From contig NW_024467102.1 of the NCBI RefSeq assembly GCF_017591425.1, positions 62,001-126,000 of the forward strand: DNA of 64,000 nucleotides, written 5' to 3'. The DNA is from Ochotona curzoniae. Taxonomy: Eukaryota > Chordata > Mammalia > Lagomorpha > Ochotonidae. The notes below the pieces were generated by a model. That model saw nothing but the letters and a program-made list of their open reading frames with translations. It was not told where the DNA came from and made no database searches. This document shows, piece after piece, positions 38,680 to 50,711 of the stretch. The translations under genes and the position numbers were made by a program. Position 1 is the first letter of the stretch. Every line of letters starts with the position of its first letter.

Positions 38680-41600
38680 GTGGCTAGACCCAAGCCTGGG
38701 CCGGGAAGAGGGGCGGGGCCTGCGCTAGGGGACGTGACCCCCAGCAGATGGCGGCCGGGGTCCTCAAGCCCGATCAATCCTGTCTCCCACAATGCATCCA
38801 GCATCCTTCACGCCCACTCAGAAGGCTGCTTCGGGGAGGCTGGACCCCCACGTGTGGCCCCCTCTGGGCCTAGCGTGGTAACCCAGGTACAGCGACCCGA
38901 CCCCCGGGCCAGTGGCGCTAGGGGCGTGGCTAGACGCAAGCCTGGGCCGGGAAGATGGGCGGGGCCGGCGCAAGGGGACATGACCCCCAGCACATGGCGG
39001 CCTGGGTACTCAAGCCAGATCAAGCCTGTCTCCAAGAATGCAACCAGCAGCCTTCACGCCCACTTGGAAAGCTGCTTCGGGGTGGCTGGACCCAAACATT
39101 TGGCCCTTTTCGGGCCTAGCGTGGTAACCCAGGTACAGCGACCCAACCACTGGGCCAGTGGCGCTAGGGGCGTGGCTAGACCCAAGCCCGGGCCGGGAAG
39201 AGGGGCGGGGCCCGCGCAAGGGGACGTGACCCCCAGAAGATGGCGGCCAGGTCCTCAAGCCCGATCAAGCCTGTCTCCAAGAATGCAACCAGCAGCCTTC
39301 ACGCCCACTTGTAAGGCTGCTTCGGGGAGGCTGGACCCCCCACGTGTGGCACTTTTCAAGCCTAGCGTGGTAACCCAGGTACAGCGACCCGTCCCCCGGG
39401 CCAGTGGCGCTAGGGGCGTGGCTAGACCCAAGCCTGGGCCGGGAAGAGGGGCGGGGCCGGCGCAAGGGGAGGTGACCCCCTGGAGATGGCGGCCTGGGTC
39501 CTCAAGCCAGATCAAGCCTGTCTCCAAGAATGCAACCAGCAGCCTTCACGCCCACTTGGAAGGCTGCTTCGAGGAGGCTGGACCCCCACGTGTGGCACTT
39601 TTCAAGCCTTGCGTGGTAACCCAGGTACAGTGACCCGACCCCAAGGCTGGTGGCGCTAGGGGCGTGGCTAGACCCAAGCCTGGGCCAGGAAGAGGGGCGG
39701 GGCCTGCGCAAGGGGACGTGACCCCCAGCAGATGGTGGCCGGGGTCCTCAAGCCCGATCAATCCTGTCTCCCAGAATGCATCCAGCAGCCTTCACGCCCA
39801 CTTGGAAGGCTGCTTCGGGGAGGCTGGATCCCCACGTGTGGCCCTTTCCGGGCCTAGCGTGGTAACCCAGGTACAGCGACCCGACCCCTGGACCAGTGGC
39901 GCTAGGGGCGTGGCTAGACCCAAGCCCGGGCTGGGAAGATGGGCGGGGCCGGCGAGCGGGGACATGACCCCCAGCAGATGGCGGCCGGGGTCCTCAAGCC
40001 AGATCAAGCCTGTCTCCAAGAATGCAACCAGCAGCCTTCACGCCCACTTGGAAGGCTGCTTCGGGGAGGCTGGACCCCCCAGGTGTGGCCCATTTCGGGC
40101 CTAGCGTGGTAACCCAGGTACAGCGACACCACCTGGACCAGTGGCGCTAGGGGCGTGGCTAGACCCAAGCCCGGGCCGGGAAGATGGGCGGACCTGGTGC
40201 GCAAGGGGACGTGACCCCCATCAGATGGCGGCCGGGATCCTCAAGCCCGATCAAGCCTGTCTCCAAGAATGCAACCAGCAGCCTTAACGCTCACTCTGAA
40301 GGCTGCTTCGGGGAGGCTGGCCCCCCACGTGTGGCCCTTTTCAGGCCTAGCATGGTAACCCAGGTACAGCGACCCGTCCCCCGGGCCAGTGGCGCTAGGG
40401 GCGTGGCTAGACCCAAGCCTGGGCCGGGAAGAGGGGCGGGGCCGGCACAAGGGGACGTGACCCCCAGAAGATGGTCGGCCGGGGTCCTCAAGCCCGATCA
40501 AGCCTGTCTCCAAGAATGCAACCAGCAGCCTTCACGCCCACTTGGAAGGCTGCTTCGGGGAGACTGGACCCCCACGTGTGGCCCTTTTTGCGCCTAGCGT
40601 GGTAACCCAGGTACAGCGACCCGACCCCTGGCAGGTGGCGCTAGGGGCGTTGCTAGACCCAAGCCCAGGACGGGAAGAGGGGCGGGGCCGGCGCAAGGGG
40701 ACGTGACCCCCGGTAGATGGCGGCCAGGGTCCTCAAACCAGATCAAGCCTGTCTCCAAAAATGCAACCAGCAGCCTTCACGCCCACTTGGAAGGCTGCTT
40801 CGGGGAGGCTGGACCCGCACGTGTGGCCCTTTTCGGGCCTAGCGTGGTAACCCAGGTACAGCAACCCGACCCCTGGGCATGGGTTTGGCTAGGGGCGTGG
40901 CTAGACCCAAGCTCAGGACAGGAAGAGGGATGGGGCCGGCGCAAGGGGACGTGACCCCCAGCAGATGGTGGCCGGGGTCCTCAAGCCCGATCAAGCCTGT
41001 CTCCCAGAATGCATCCAGCAGCCTTCACGCCCACTTGGAAGGCTGCTTCGGGGAGGCTGGACGCCCCACGTGTGGCCCTTTCCGGGCCTAGCGTGGTAAC
41101 CCAGGTACAGCAACCCGACCCCCGGGCCAGTGGCGCTAGGGGCGTGGCTGGAGCCAAGCCTGGGCCGGCAAGAGGGGCAGGGCCGGCAGAAGGGGACGTG
41201 ACCCCCAGCAGATGGCAGCAGGGGTCCTGAAGCCCGATCAAGCCTGTCTCCAAGAATGCAACCAGCAGCCTTCACGCCCACTCGGAAGGCTACTTCGGGG
41301 AGGCTGGACACCCCACGTGTAGCCCTCTTCGGGCTTAGCGTGGTAACCCAGGTACAGCGACCCGACCCCTGGACCAGTGGCGCTAGGGGCGTGGCTAGAC
41401 CCAAGACCGGGCCGGGAAGAGGGGCAGGCCGGCGCAAAGGGACGTGACCCCCAGCAGATGGCGGCCAGGGTCCTCAAGCCTGATCAAGCCTGTCTCCAAG
41501 AATGCAACCAGCAGCCTTCACGCCCACTTGGAAGGCTGCTTCGGGGAGGCTGGACCCCCACGTGTGGCCCTTTTCGGGCCTAGCGTGGTAACCCAAGTAC

Positions 41601-43114
41601 AGCGACCCGACCCCCGGGCCAGTGGCATTAGGCGGGTGGCTAGACCCAAGCCTGGGCCGGGAAGAGGGGCGGGGCCGGCGCAAACGGACGTGACCCCCAG
41701 AAGATGGTCGGCCGGGGTCCTCAAGCCCGATCAAGCCTGTATCCCGAAAATCAACCAGCAGCCTTCACGCCCACTTGGAAGGCTGCTTCGGGGAGGCTGG
41801 ACCCCCCACGTGTGGCAATTTTCAGGCCTAGCGTGGTAACCCAGGTACAGCGACCCGACCCATGGACCAGTGGCACTAGGGGCGTGGCTAGACCCAAGCT
41901 CGGGCCGGGAAGAGGGGCGGGGCCGTCGCAACGAGACGTGACCCCCGGCAGATTGCAGCCGGATCCTCAATCCCAATCAAGCCTGTCTCTTGCAATGCAA
42001 CCAGCAGCCTTCACGCCCACTTGGAAGGCTGCTTCAGGGAGGCTGGACCCCCACGTGTGGCCCTTTTCGGGCCTAGCGTAATAAACCAGGTACAGCGACC
42101 GACCACCGGGCCAGTGGCGCTAGGGGCGTGGCTAGACCCAAGCCCGGGCCGGGAAGAGGGGCGGGGCCGGCGCAAGGGGACGTGACCCCCGGTAGATGGC
42201 GGCCGGGGTCCTCAAGCCCAATCAAGCCTGTCTCCAAGAATGCAACCAGCAGCCTTTACGCCCACTTGGAAGGCTGCTTCGGGGAGGCTGGACCCCCACG
42301 TGTGGCCCTTTTCGGGCCTAGCGTGGTAACCCAGGTACAGCGACCCGACCCCCGGGCATGGGTTTGGCTAGGGGCATGGCTAGACCCAAGCTCCGGACAG
42401 GAAGAGGGACGGGGCCGGCGCAAGGGGACGTGACCCCCGGCAAATGGCGGCCGGGGTCCTCAAGCCAGATCAAGCCTGTCTTCTGGAATGCAACCAGCAG
42501 CCTTCACGCCCACTTGGAAGGCTGCTTCGGGGAGGCTGGACGCCCCACGTGTGGCCCTTTTCGGGCATAGAGTGGTAACCCAGGTACAGCGATCCAACCC
42601 CCGGGCCAGTGGCGCTAGGGGCGTGGCTGGACCCAAGCCTGGGCCGGGAAGAGGGGCAGGGCCGGCACAAGGGGACGTGACCCCCAGCAGATGGCGGCAG
42701 GGGTCCTCAAGCCCGATCAAGCCTGTCTCCAAGAATGCAACCAGCAGCCTTCACGCCCACTCGGAAGGCTACTTCGGGGAGGCTGGACACCCCACGTGTA
42801 GCCCTCTTCGGGCCTAGCGTGGTAACCCAGGTACAGAGACCCGACGCCCGGGCCAGTGGCACTAGGGGCGTGGCTAGACCCAAGCCTGGGCTGGGAAGAA
42901 GGGCGGGGCCGGTGCAAAGGGATGTGACCCCCAGCAGATGGCGGCCGGATCCTCAAACCCGATCAAGCCTGTCTCTTGCAATGCAACCAGCAGCCATCAC
43001 ACCCACTTGGAAGGCTGCTTCGGGGAGGCTGGACCCCCACGTGTGGCCCTTTTCGGGCCTAGAGTGTTAACCCAGGTACAGTGACCCGAACCCCCGGCCA
43101 GTGGCGCTAGAGGC
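38680..43114 (+). repeat. Diverged block after the 31-monomer HOR, containing a 6-mer duplication
   Basis: Starts: 38680, 38926, 39172, 39418, 39664, 39910, 40155, 40403, 40649, 40897, 41144, 41391, 41636, 41884, 42128, 42376, 42623, 42870. The monomers do not follow the 31-unit order. A one-base insertion giving AGATGGTCGGCC occurs at about 40,472 and 41,704. Several anchors are altered (GTGGCTGG at 41,144 and 42,623, ATGGCTAG at 42,376). Confidence 0.85.
40897..42869 (+). repeat. 6-monomer (1.48-kb) tandem duplication with GGGCATGGGTTTGG variant
   Basis: The monomers starting at 40,897 and 42,376 are both preceded by the unusual GGGCATGGGTTTGGCTAGG and followed by AAGCTC(A/C)GGACAGGAAGAGGGA. 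The next monomers also correspond (41,009/42,488 and 41,256/42,735, offset 1,479 bp), including the GGCTGGAC(G/A)CCCCACG and TACTTCGGGG variants. This pair is the only place I saw the GGGCATGGGTTTGG form. Confidence 0.8.
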
Positions 43115-46100
43115 GTGGCTAGACACAAGCCCGGGCCGGGAAGAGGGGCTGGGCAGACGCAAGGGGACGTGACCCCCAGAAGATGGCAGCCTGGGTCCTC
43201 AAGCCCGATCAAGCCTGTCTCCAAGAAAGCAACCAGCAGCCTTCACGCCCACTTGGAAGGCTGCTTCGGGGAGGCTGGACCCCCACGTGTGGCCCTTTTC
43301 GGGCCTAGCGTGGTAACCCAGTTACAGCAACCCGACCCCCGGGCCAGTGGCGCTAGGGGCGTGGCTAGACCCAAGCCCGGGCCGGGAAGAGGGGCGGGGC
43401 CGGCGCAAGGGGACGTGACCCCCTGCAGATGGCGGCCGGGGTCCTCAAGCCCGATCAAGCCTGTCTTCTGGAATGCAACCAGCAGCCTTCACGCCCACTT
43501 GGAAGGCTGCTTCGGGGAGGCTGGACCCCCACGTGTGGCCCTTTTCGGGCCTAGCGTGGTAACCCAGGTACAGCGACCCGACCCCCGGGCCAGTGGCGCT
43601 AAGGGCGTGGCTAGACCCAAGCCTGGGCCGGGAAGAGGGGCGTGGACGGTGAAAGGGGACGTGAACACCAGCAGATGGCGGCCGGGGTCCTCAAGCCAGA
43701 TCAAGCCTGTCTCCTGGAATGCAACCAGCAGCCTTCCCGCTAACTGGGAAGGCTGCTTCGGGGAGGCTGGACCCCCACGCGTAGCCCTTTTCGGGCCTAG
43801 CGTGGTAACCCAGGTACAGCGACCCGACCCCTGGACCAGTGGCGCTAGGGGCGTGGCTAGACCCAAGCCCTGGCTGGGAAGAGGGGCGGGGCCGGCGCAA
43901 GGGGACGTGACCCCCGGTAGATGGCAGCCGGGGTCCTCAAGCCAGATCAAGCCTGTCTCCCGGAATGCAACCAGCAGCCTTCACGCTCACTTGGAAGACT
44001 CCTTGGGGAGGCTGTACCCCCACGTGTGGCCCTTTTCGGGCCTAGCGTGGTAACCCAGGTACAGCAACCCGACCCCCGGGCCAGTGGCCCTAGGGGCGTG
44101 GCTAGACCCAAGCCCGGGCCGGGAAGAGGGGCTGGGCAGACGCAAGGGGACGTGACCCCCGGTAGATGGCAGCCGGGGTCCTCAAGCCCGATCAAGCCTG
44201 TCTCCAAGAATGCAACCAGCAGCCATTACGCCCACTTGGAAGGCTGCTTCGGGGAGGCTGGACCCCCACGTGTGGCCCTTTTCGGGCCTAGCGTGGTAAC
44301 CCAGGTACAGCAACCCGACCCCCGGGCCAGTGGCCCTAGGGGCGTGGCTAGACCCAAGACAGGGCCGGGAAGAGGGGCTGGGCAGGCGCAAGGGGACGTG
44401 ACTCCCTCCAGATGGCGGCTGGGGTCCTCAAGCCAGATCAAGCCTGTCTCCAAGAATGCAACCAGCAGCCTTCACGCCCACTCAGAAGGCTGCTTCGAGG
44501 AGGCTGGACCCCCACGCGTAGCACTTTTCAGGAGTAGCGTGGTAACCCAGTTACAGCCACCCGATCCCAAGGCTGGTGGCGCTAGGGGCATGGCTAGACC
44601 CAAGCCCGGGCCGGGAAGAGGGGCGGGCCGGCGAAAGGGGACGTGACCCCCGGTAGATGGCAGCCGGGTTCCTCAAGCCCGATCAAGCCTGTCTCCTGGA
44701 ATGCAACCAGCAGCCTTCACGCCCACTTGGAAGGCTGCTTCGGGGAGGCTGGAACCCCACGTGTGGACCTTTTCGGGCCTAGCGTCGTAACCCAAGTACA
44801 GTGACCCAATCCCCTGGCAGGTGGCGCTAAGGGCGTGGCTAGACCCAAGCCCGGGCCGGGAAGAGGGGCGGGGCCGGCGCAAGGGGACATGACCCCCATC
44901 AGATGGCGGCCGGGGTCCTCAATCCAGATCAAGCCTGTCTCCCAGAATGCAACCAGCAGCCTTCACGCCCACTCAGAAGGATGCTTCATGGAGGCTGGAC
45001 GCCCACGTGTGGCCCTTTTCGGGCCTAGCGTGGTAACCCAGATACAGTGACCCGACCCATGGACGGGTGGCGCTAGGTGCGTGGCTAGACCCAAGCCAGG
45101 GCCGGGAAGAGGGGCGGGGCCGGCGCAAGGGGATGTGAACCCAAGCAGATGGCGGCCGGGGTCCTCAAGCCAGATCAAGCCTGTCTCCAAGAATGCAACC
45201 AGCAGCCTTCACGCCCACTTGGAAGGCTGCTTCAGGGAGGCTGGACCCCCACGTGTGGCATTTTCGGGCCTAGCGTGGTAACACAGGTACAGCGACCCGA
45301 CCCCAGGCCAGTGGCCCTAGGGGCGTGGCTAGACACAAGCCCGGGCCGGGAAGAGGGGCTGGGCCGGCGCAAGGGGATGTGACCCCCATCAGATGTCGGC
45401 TGGGGTCCTCAAGCCCGATCAAGCCTGTCTCCCGGAATGCCACCAGCAGCCTTCACGCCCACTTGGAAGGCTGCTTCGGGGAGGCTGTACCCCCACGTGT
45501 GGCCCTTTTCGGGCCTAGCGTGGTAACCCAGGTACAGTGACCCGACCCCTGGACTGGTGAGGCTAGGGTCGTGGCTAGACCCAAGCCCGGGCCGGGAAGA
45601 GGGGCGTGGCTGGCGCAAGGGGACATGACCCCCAGCAGATTGCGGCCGGGGTCCTGAGGCCCGATCAAGCCTGTCTCCAAGAATGCAACCAGGAGCCTTC
45701 ACGCCCACTTGGAAGGCTGCTTCGAGGAGGCTGGACCCCCACGTGTGGTCCTTTTCGGGCCTAGCGTGACAACCCAGGTAAAGTGACCTGACCCCAAGGG
45801 TGGTGGCGCTAGGGTCGTGGCTAGACCCAAGCCCGGGCCGGGAAGAGGGGCGGGGCCGGCGCAAGGGGACGTGACCCCCATCAGATGGCGGCCAGTGTCA
45901 TCAAGCCAGATCAAGCCTGTCTCCAAGAATGCAACCAGCAGCCTTCACGCCCACTTGGAAGGCTGCTTCAGGGAGGCTGGACACCCAAGTGTGGCACTTT
46001 CCGGGCCTAGTGTGGTAACCCAGGTACAGCGACCCGAACCCCGGGCCAGTGGCGCTAGGGGCGTGGCGAGAACAAAGCCCGGGCTGGGAAGAGGGGCGTG

Positions 46101-49100
46101 GCTGGCGTAAGGGGCATGACCCCCAGCAGATGGCGGCCGGGGTCCTCAGGCCCGATCAAGCCTGTCTCCAAGAATGCAACCAGCAGCCTTCACGCCCACT
46201 CAGAAGGCTGCTTCGGGGAGGCTGGACCAGCACGTGTGGCCCTTTCCGGGCCTAGCATGGTAACACAGGTACAGCGACCCGACCCCCGGGCCAGTGGCCC
46301 TAGGGGCGTGGCTAGACCCAAGCCCGGGCTGGGAAGAGGGGCGGGGCCGGCGAAAGGGGACGTGACCCCCGGCAGATGGCCTCCGGGGTCCTCAAGCCCG
46401 ATCAAGCCTGTCTCCCGGAATGCAACCAGCAGCCTTCACGCCCACTCGGAAGGCTGCTTCGGGGAGGCTGGACCCCCACGTGTGGCCCTTTTTAGGCCTA
46501 GAATGGTAACCCCGGCCAGTGGCGCTAGGGGAATGGCTAGACTCAAGCCCTGGCCGGGAAGAGGGGCGGGGCCGGCGCAAGGGGACGGACCCCCTGCAGA
46601 TTGGGGCCGGGGTCCTCAAGCCCGATCAAGCCTTTCTCCTGGAATTCAAGCAGCAGCCTTCATGACCACTTGGAAGGCTGCTTCGGGGAGGCTGGACCCC
46701 CACGTGTGGCCATGTTTAGGCCTAGAATGGTAACCCATTTACAGCAACCCGACCCCAAGGCTGGTGGCGCTAGGGGCGTGGCTAGACCCAAGCTCGGGCC
46801 GGGAAGAGGGTCGGGGCCGGCGCAAGGGGATGTGACCCCCGGCAAATGGCGGCCGCCGTCCTCAAGCCAGATCAAGCCTGTCTCCAAGAATGCAACCAGC
46901 AGCCTTCACGCCCACTTGGAATGGTGCTTCGGGGAGGCTGGACACCCACGTGTGGCCCTTTCCGGGCCTAGCGTGGTAACCCAGTTACAGCGACCCGAAC
47001 CCCGGTCCAGTGGCGCTAGGGGCGTGGCTAGACCCAAGCCCGCGCCGGGAAGAGGGGCGTGGCCGGCGCAAGGGGGACGTGACCCCCCTGCAGATGGAGG
47101 CAGGGATCCTCAAGCCCGATCAAGCCTGTCTCCTGGAATTCAACCAGCAGCCTCCCCGCTCACTGGGAAGGCTGTTAAGGGGAGGCTGGAACCCCACGTG
47201 TGGCCCTTTTCAGGCCTAGCGTGGTAACCCAGGTACAGTGACCCGACCTCCGGGCCAGTGGCGCTAGGGGCATTGCTGGACCCAAGCCCGGGCCGGGAAG
47301 AGGGGCGGGGCCGGCGAAAGGGGACGTGACCCCCAGAAGATGGCAGCCGGGGTCCTCAAGCCCGATCAAGCCTGTCTCCCGGAATGCAACCAGCAGCCTT
47401 CACGCCCACTTGGAAGGCTGCTTTGGGGAGGCTGGACCCCCACGTGTGGCCCTTTCCGGGCCTAGCGTGGTAACCCAGATACAGTGACCCGACCCATGGA
47501 TGGGTGGCGCTAGGTGCGTGGCTAGACCCAAGCCAGGGCCGGGAAGAGGGGCGGGGCCGGCGCAAGGGGATGTGACCCCCAGCAGATGGCGGCCGGGGTC
47601 CTCAAGCCAGATCAAGCCTGTCTCCAAGAATGCAACCAGCAGCCTTCACGCCCACTTGGAAGGCTGCTTCAGGGAGGCTGGACCCCCACGTGTGGCCCTT
47701 TTCGGGCCTACCGTGGTAACACAGGTACAGCGACCCAACCCTCGGGCCAGTGGCGCTAGGGGCATGGCTAGACCCAAGCCTGGGCCGGGAAGAGGGGCGG
47801 GGCCGGCGCAAGGGTACTTGACCCCCTGCAGATGGCCGCCGGGGTCCTCAAGCCCAATCAAGCCTGTCTTCTGGAATGCAACCAGCAGCCTTCACGCCCA
47901 CTCAGAAGGCTGCTTCGGGGAGGCTGGAACCCCACGTGTGGCCCTTTTCGGGCTAGCGTGGTAACCCAGGTACAGCGACCCGACCCCAGGCCAGTGGCCC
48001 TAGGGGCGTGGCTAGACCCAAGCCCGGGCCGGGAAGAGGGGCGTGGCCGGCGCAAGGGGACGTGACCTCCTGGAGATGGCGGCCTGGGTCCTCAAGCCAG
48101 ATCAAGCCTGTCTCCCAGAATTCAACCAGCAGCCTTCCCGCTCACTGGGAAGGCTGCTTCGGGGAGGCTGGACCCCCCACGTGTAGCCCTTTTCGGGCCT
48201 AGCGTGGTAACCAAGGTACAGCAACCCGACCCCCGGGCCAGTGGCGCTAGGGGCGTGGCTAGACCCAAGCCAGGCCTGGAAAGAGGGGCAGGGCCGGCGC
48301 AAGGAGACGTGACCGCCAGCAGATGGCGACCGGGGTCCTCAAGCCAGATCAAGCCTGTCTCCAAGAATGCAACCAGCAGCCTTCACGCTCACTTGGAAGG
48401 CTCCTTGGGGAGGCTGGACCCCCACGGGTGGCCCTTTTCGGGCCTAGCGTGGTAACCCAGGTACAGCAACCCGACCCCCGGGCCAGTGGCCCTAGTGGCG
48501 TGGCTAGACCCAAGCCCGGGCCGGGAAGAGGGGCTGGGCCGGCGAAAGGGGACGTGACCCCCGGCAAATGGCGGCCGGTGTCCTCAAGCCAGATCAAGCC
48601 TGTCTCCAAGAATGCAACCAGCAGCCTTTACGCCTCCTCGGAATGCTGCTTCAGGGAGGCTGTACCCCCACGTGTGGCCCTTTTCGGGCCTAGCGTGGTA
48701 ACCCAGGTACAGCAACCCGACCCCCGGGCCAGTGGCGCTAGGGGCGTGGCTAGACCCAAGCCTGGGCCGGGAAGAGGGGCGGGGCCGGCGCAAGGGGACG
48801 TGACCCCCTGCAGATGGCGGCTGGGGTCCTCAAGCCTGATCAAGCCTGTCTTCTGGAATGCAACCAGCAGCCTTCACGCCCACTCAGAAGGCTGCTTTGG
48901 GGAGGCTGGAACCCCACGTGTGGCCCTTTTCGGGCCTAGCGTGGTAACCCAGGTACAGCGACCTGACCCCAGGCCAGTGGCCCTAGGGGCGTGGCTAGAC
49001 CTAAGCCCGAGCCGGGAAGAGGGGCGTGGCCGGCGCAAGGGGACGTGACCTCCTGGAGATGGCGGCCTGGGTCCTCAAGCCAGATCAAGCCTGTCTCCCG

Positions 49101-50711
49101 GAATGCAACCAGCAGCCTTCACGCCCACTTGGAAGGCTGCTTCGGGGAGGCTGTACCCACACGTGTGGCCTTTTTCGGGCCTAGCGTGGTAACCCAGGTA
49201 CAGCATCCCGACCCCTGGACTGGTGGGGCTAGGGTCGTGGCTAGACCCAAGCCCGGGCCGGGAAGAGGGGCGTGGCTGGCGCACGGGGACATGACCCCCA
49301 GCAGATGGCGGCCGGGGTCCTGAAGCACGATCAAGCCTGTCTCCAAGAATGCAACCAGGAGCCTTCACGCCCACTTGGAAGGCTGCTTCGGGGAGGCTGG
49401 ACCCCCACGTGTGGCCCTTTTCGGGACCAGCGTGGTAACCCAGGTACAGTGACCCGATCCCCTGGCAGGTGGCGCTAGGGCCGTGGCTAGACCCAAGCCT
49501 GGGCCGAGAAGAGGGGCGGGGCTGGCGAAAGGGGACGTGACCCCCTGCAGATGGCGGCCTGGGTCCTCAAGCCCGATCAATCCTGTCTCCTGGAATTCAA
49601 CCAGCAGCCTTCCGCTCACTGGGAAGGCTGCTTCGGGGAGGCTGGACCCCCACGTGTAGCCCTTTTCGGGCCTAGCGTGGTAACCCAGGTACAGTGACCC
49701 AAACCCCCGGCCAGTGGCGCTAGAGACGTGGCTAGACCCAACCCGGGCCGGGAAGAGGGGCGGGGCAGACGCAAGGGGACGTGACCCCCAGCAGATGGCG
49801 GCCAGGGTCCTCAAGCCCGATCAAGCCTGTCTCCAAGAATGCAACCAGCAGCCTTCACGCCCACTCAGAAAGCTGCTTCGAGGAGGCTGGTCCCCCCACG
49901 TGTGGCCCTTTTCGGGCCTATTGCTGTATCCCAGGTACAGCGACCCGACCTCCGGGCCAGTGGCGCTAGGGGCGTTGCTAGAACCAAGCCTGGGCCGGGA
50001 AGAGGGGCGGGGCCGGCGCAAGGGTACGTGACCCCCGGTAAATCGCAGCCGGGGTCCTCAAGCACGATCAAGCCTGTCTCCAAGAATGCATCCAGCAGCC
50101 TTAACGCCCACTCAGAAGGCTGCTTCGGGGAGGCTGGACCCCCACGTGTGGCCCTTTTCGGGCCTAGCGTGGTAACCCAGGTACAGCGACCCGACCCCCT
50201 GGCAGGTGGCGCTATGGGCGTGGCTAGACCCAAGCCTGGGCCGGGAAGATGGGCGGGGCCGGCGCGCGGGGACGTGACCCCCAGAAGATGGCGGCCGGGG
50301 TCCTCAAGCCCGATCAAGCCTGTCTCCCAGAATGCATCCAGCAGCCTTCATGCCCACTCAGAAGGATGCTTCGGGGAGGCTGGACCCCCACGTGTGGCCC
50401 TTTCCGGGCCTAGCGTGGTAACCCAGGTACAGCGACCCGACCCCTGGACCAGTGGCGCTAGGGGCGTGGCTAGACCCAAGCCTGGGCCGGGAAGAGGAGT
50501 GGGGCCGGCGCAAGGGGACATGACCCCCAGCAGATGGCGGCCGGGGTCCTCAAGCCCGATCAAGCCTGTCTCCAAGAATGCAACCAGCAGCCTTCACGCC
50601 CACTCGGAAGGCTGCTTCGGGGAGGCTGGACCCCCACGTGTGGCCCTTTTCGGGCCTAGCGTGGTAACCCAGGTACAGTGACCCGACCCCCTGGCAGGTG
50701 GCGCTAGGTGC
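43115..50711 (+). repeat. Mixed monomer block without a clear higher-order period
   Basis: Starts: 43115, 43361, 43607, 43853, 44098, 44344, 44590, 44835, 45081, 45325, 45571, 45817, 46063, 46308, 46533, 46778, 47024, 47272, 47518, 47764, 48008, 48255, 48500, 48746, 48991, 49237, 49483, 49728, 49974, 50220, 50466. Variants typical of 0-9 kb (TTTACGCCTCCTCGG, CACGCGTAG, GGGGCAGACGC) are interleaved with the TGGAATTCAA type. From about 49.9 kb it has forms like those of 20-23 kb (CCTATTGCTGTATCCC, compare CCTATCGCTGTATCCC). No offset gave a long ordered match by eye. Confidence 0.85.
46308..46532 (+). repeat. Short monomer (225 bp) with internal deletion
   Basis: The segment normally reading GGTAACCCAGGTACAGCGACCCGA...GGCCAGTGG is reduced to GGTAACCCCGGCCAGTGG near 46,506-46,523, a loss of about 20 bp. 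This removes the CpG/stop switch. The following anchor is also altered (GGGGAATGGCTAG). It is the largest single-monomer length deviation I found in the window. Confidence 0.85.

Noticed and set aside
38680..39633. A 317-codon open frame (and similar ones at 52,185 and 55,871) as a gene
   Set aside because: It consists of four satellite monomers read through. It starts at the GTG anchor, the stop is removed by a CpG variant, and many overlapping frames on both strands are equally open because the DNA is GC-rich. No domain, splice or start context supports a protein.
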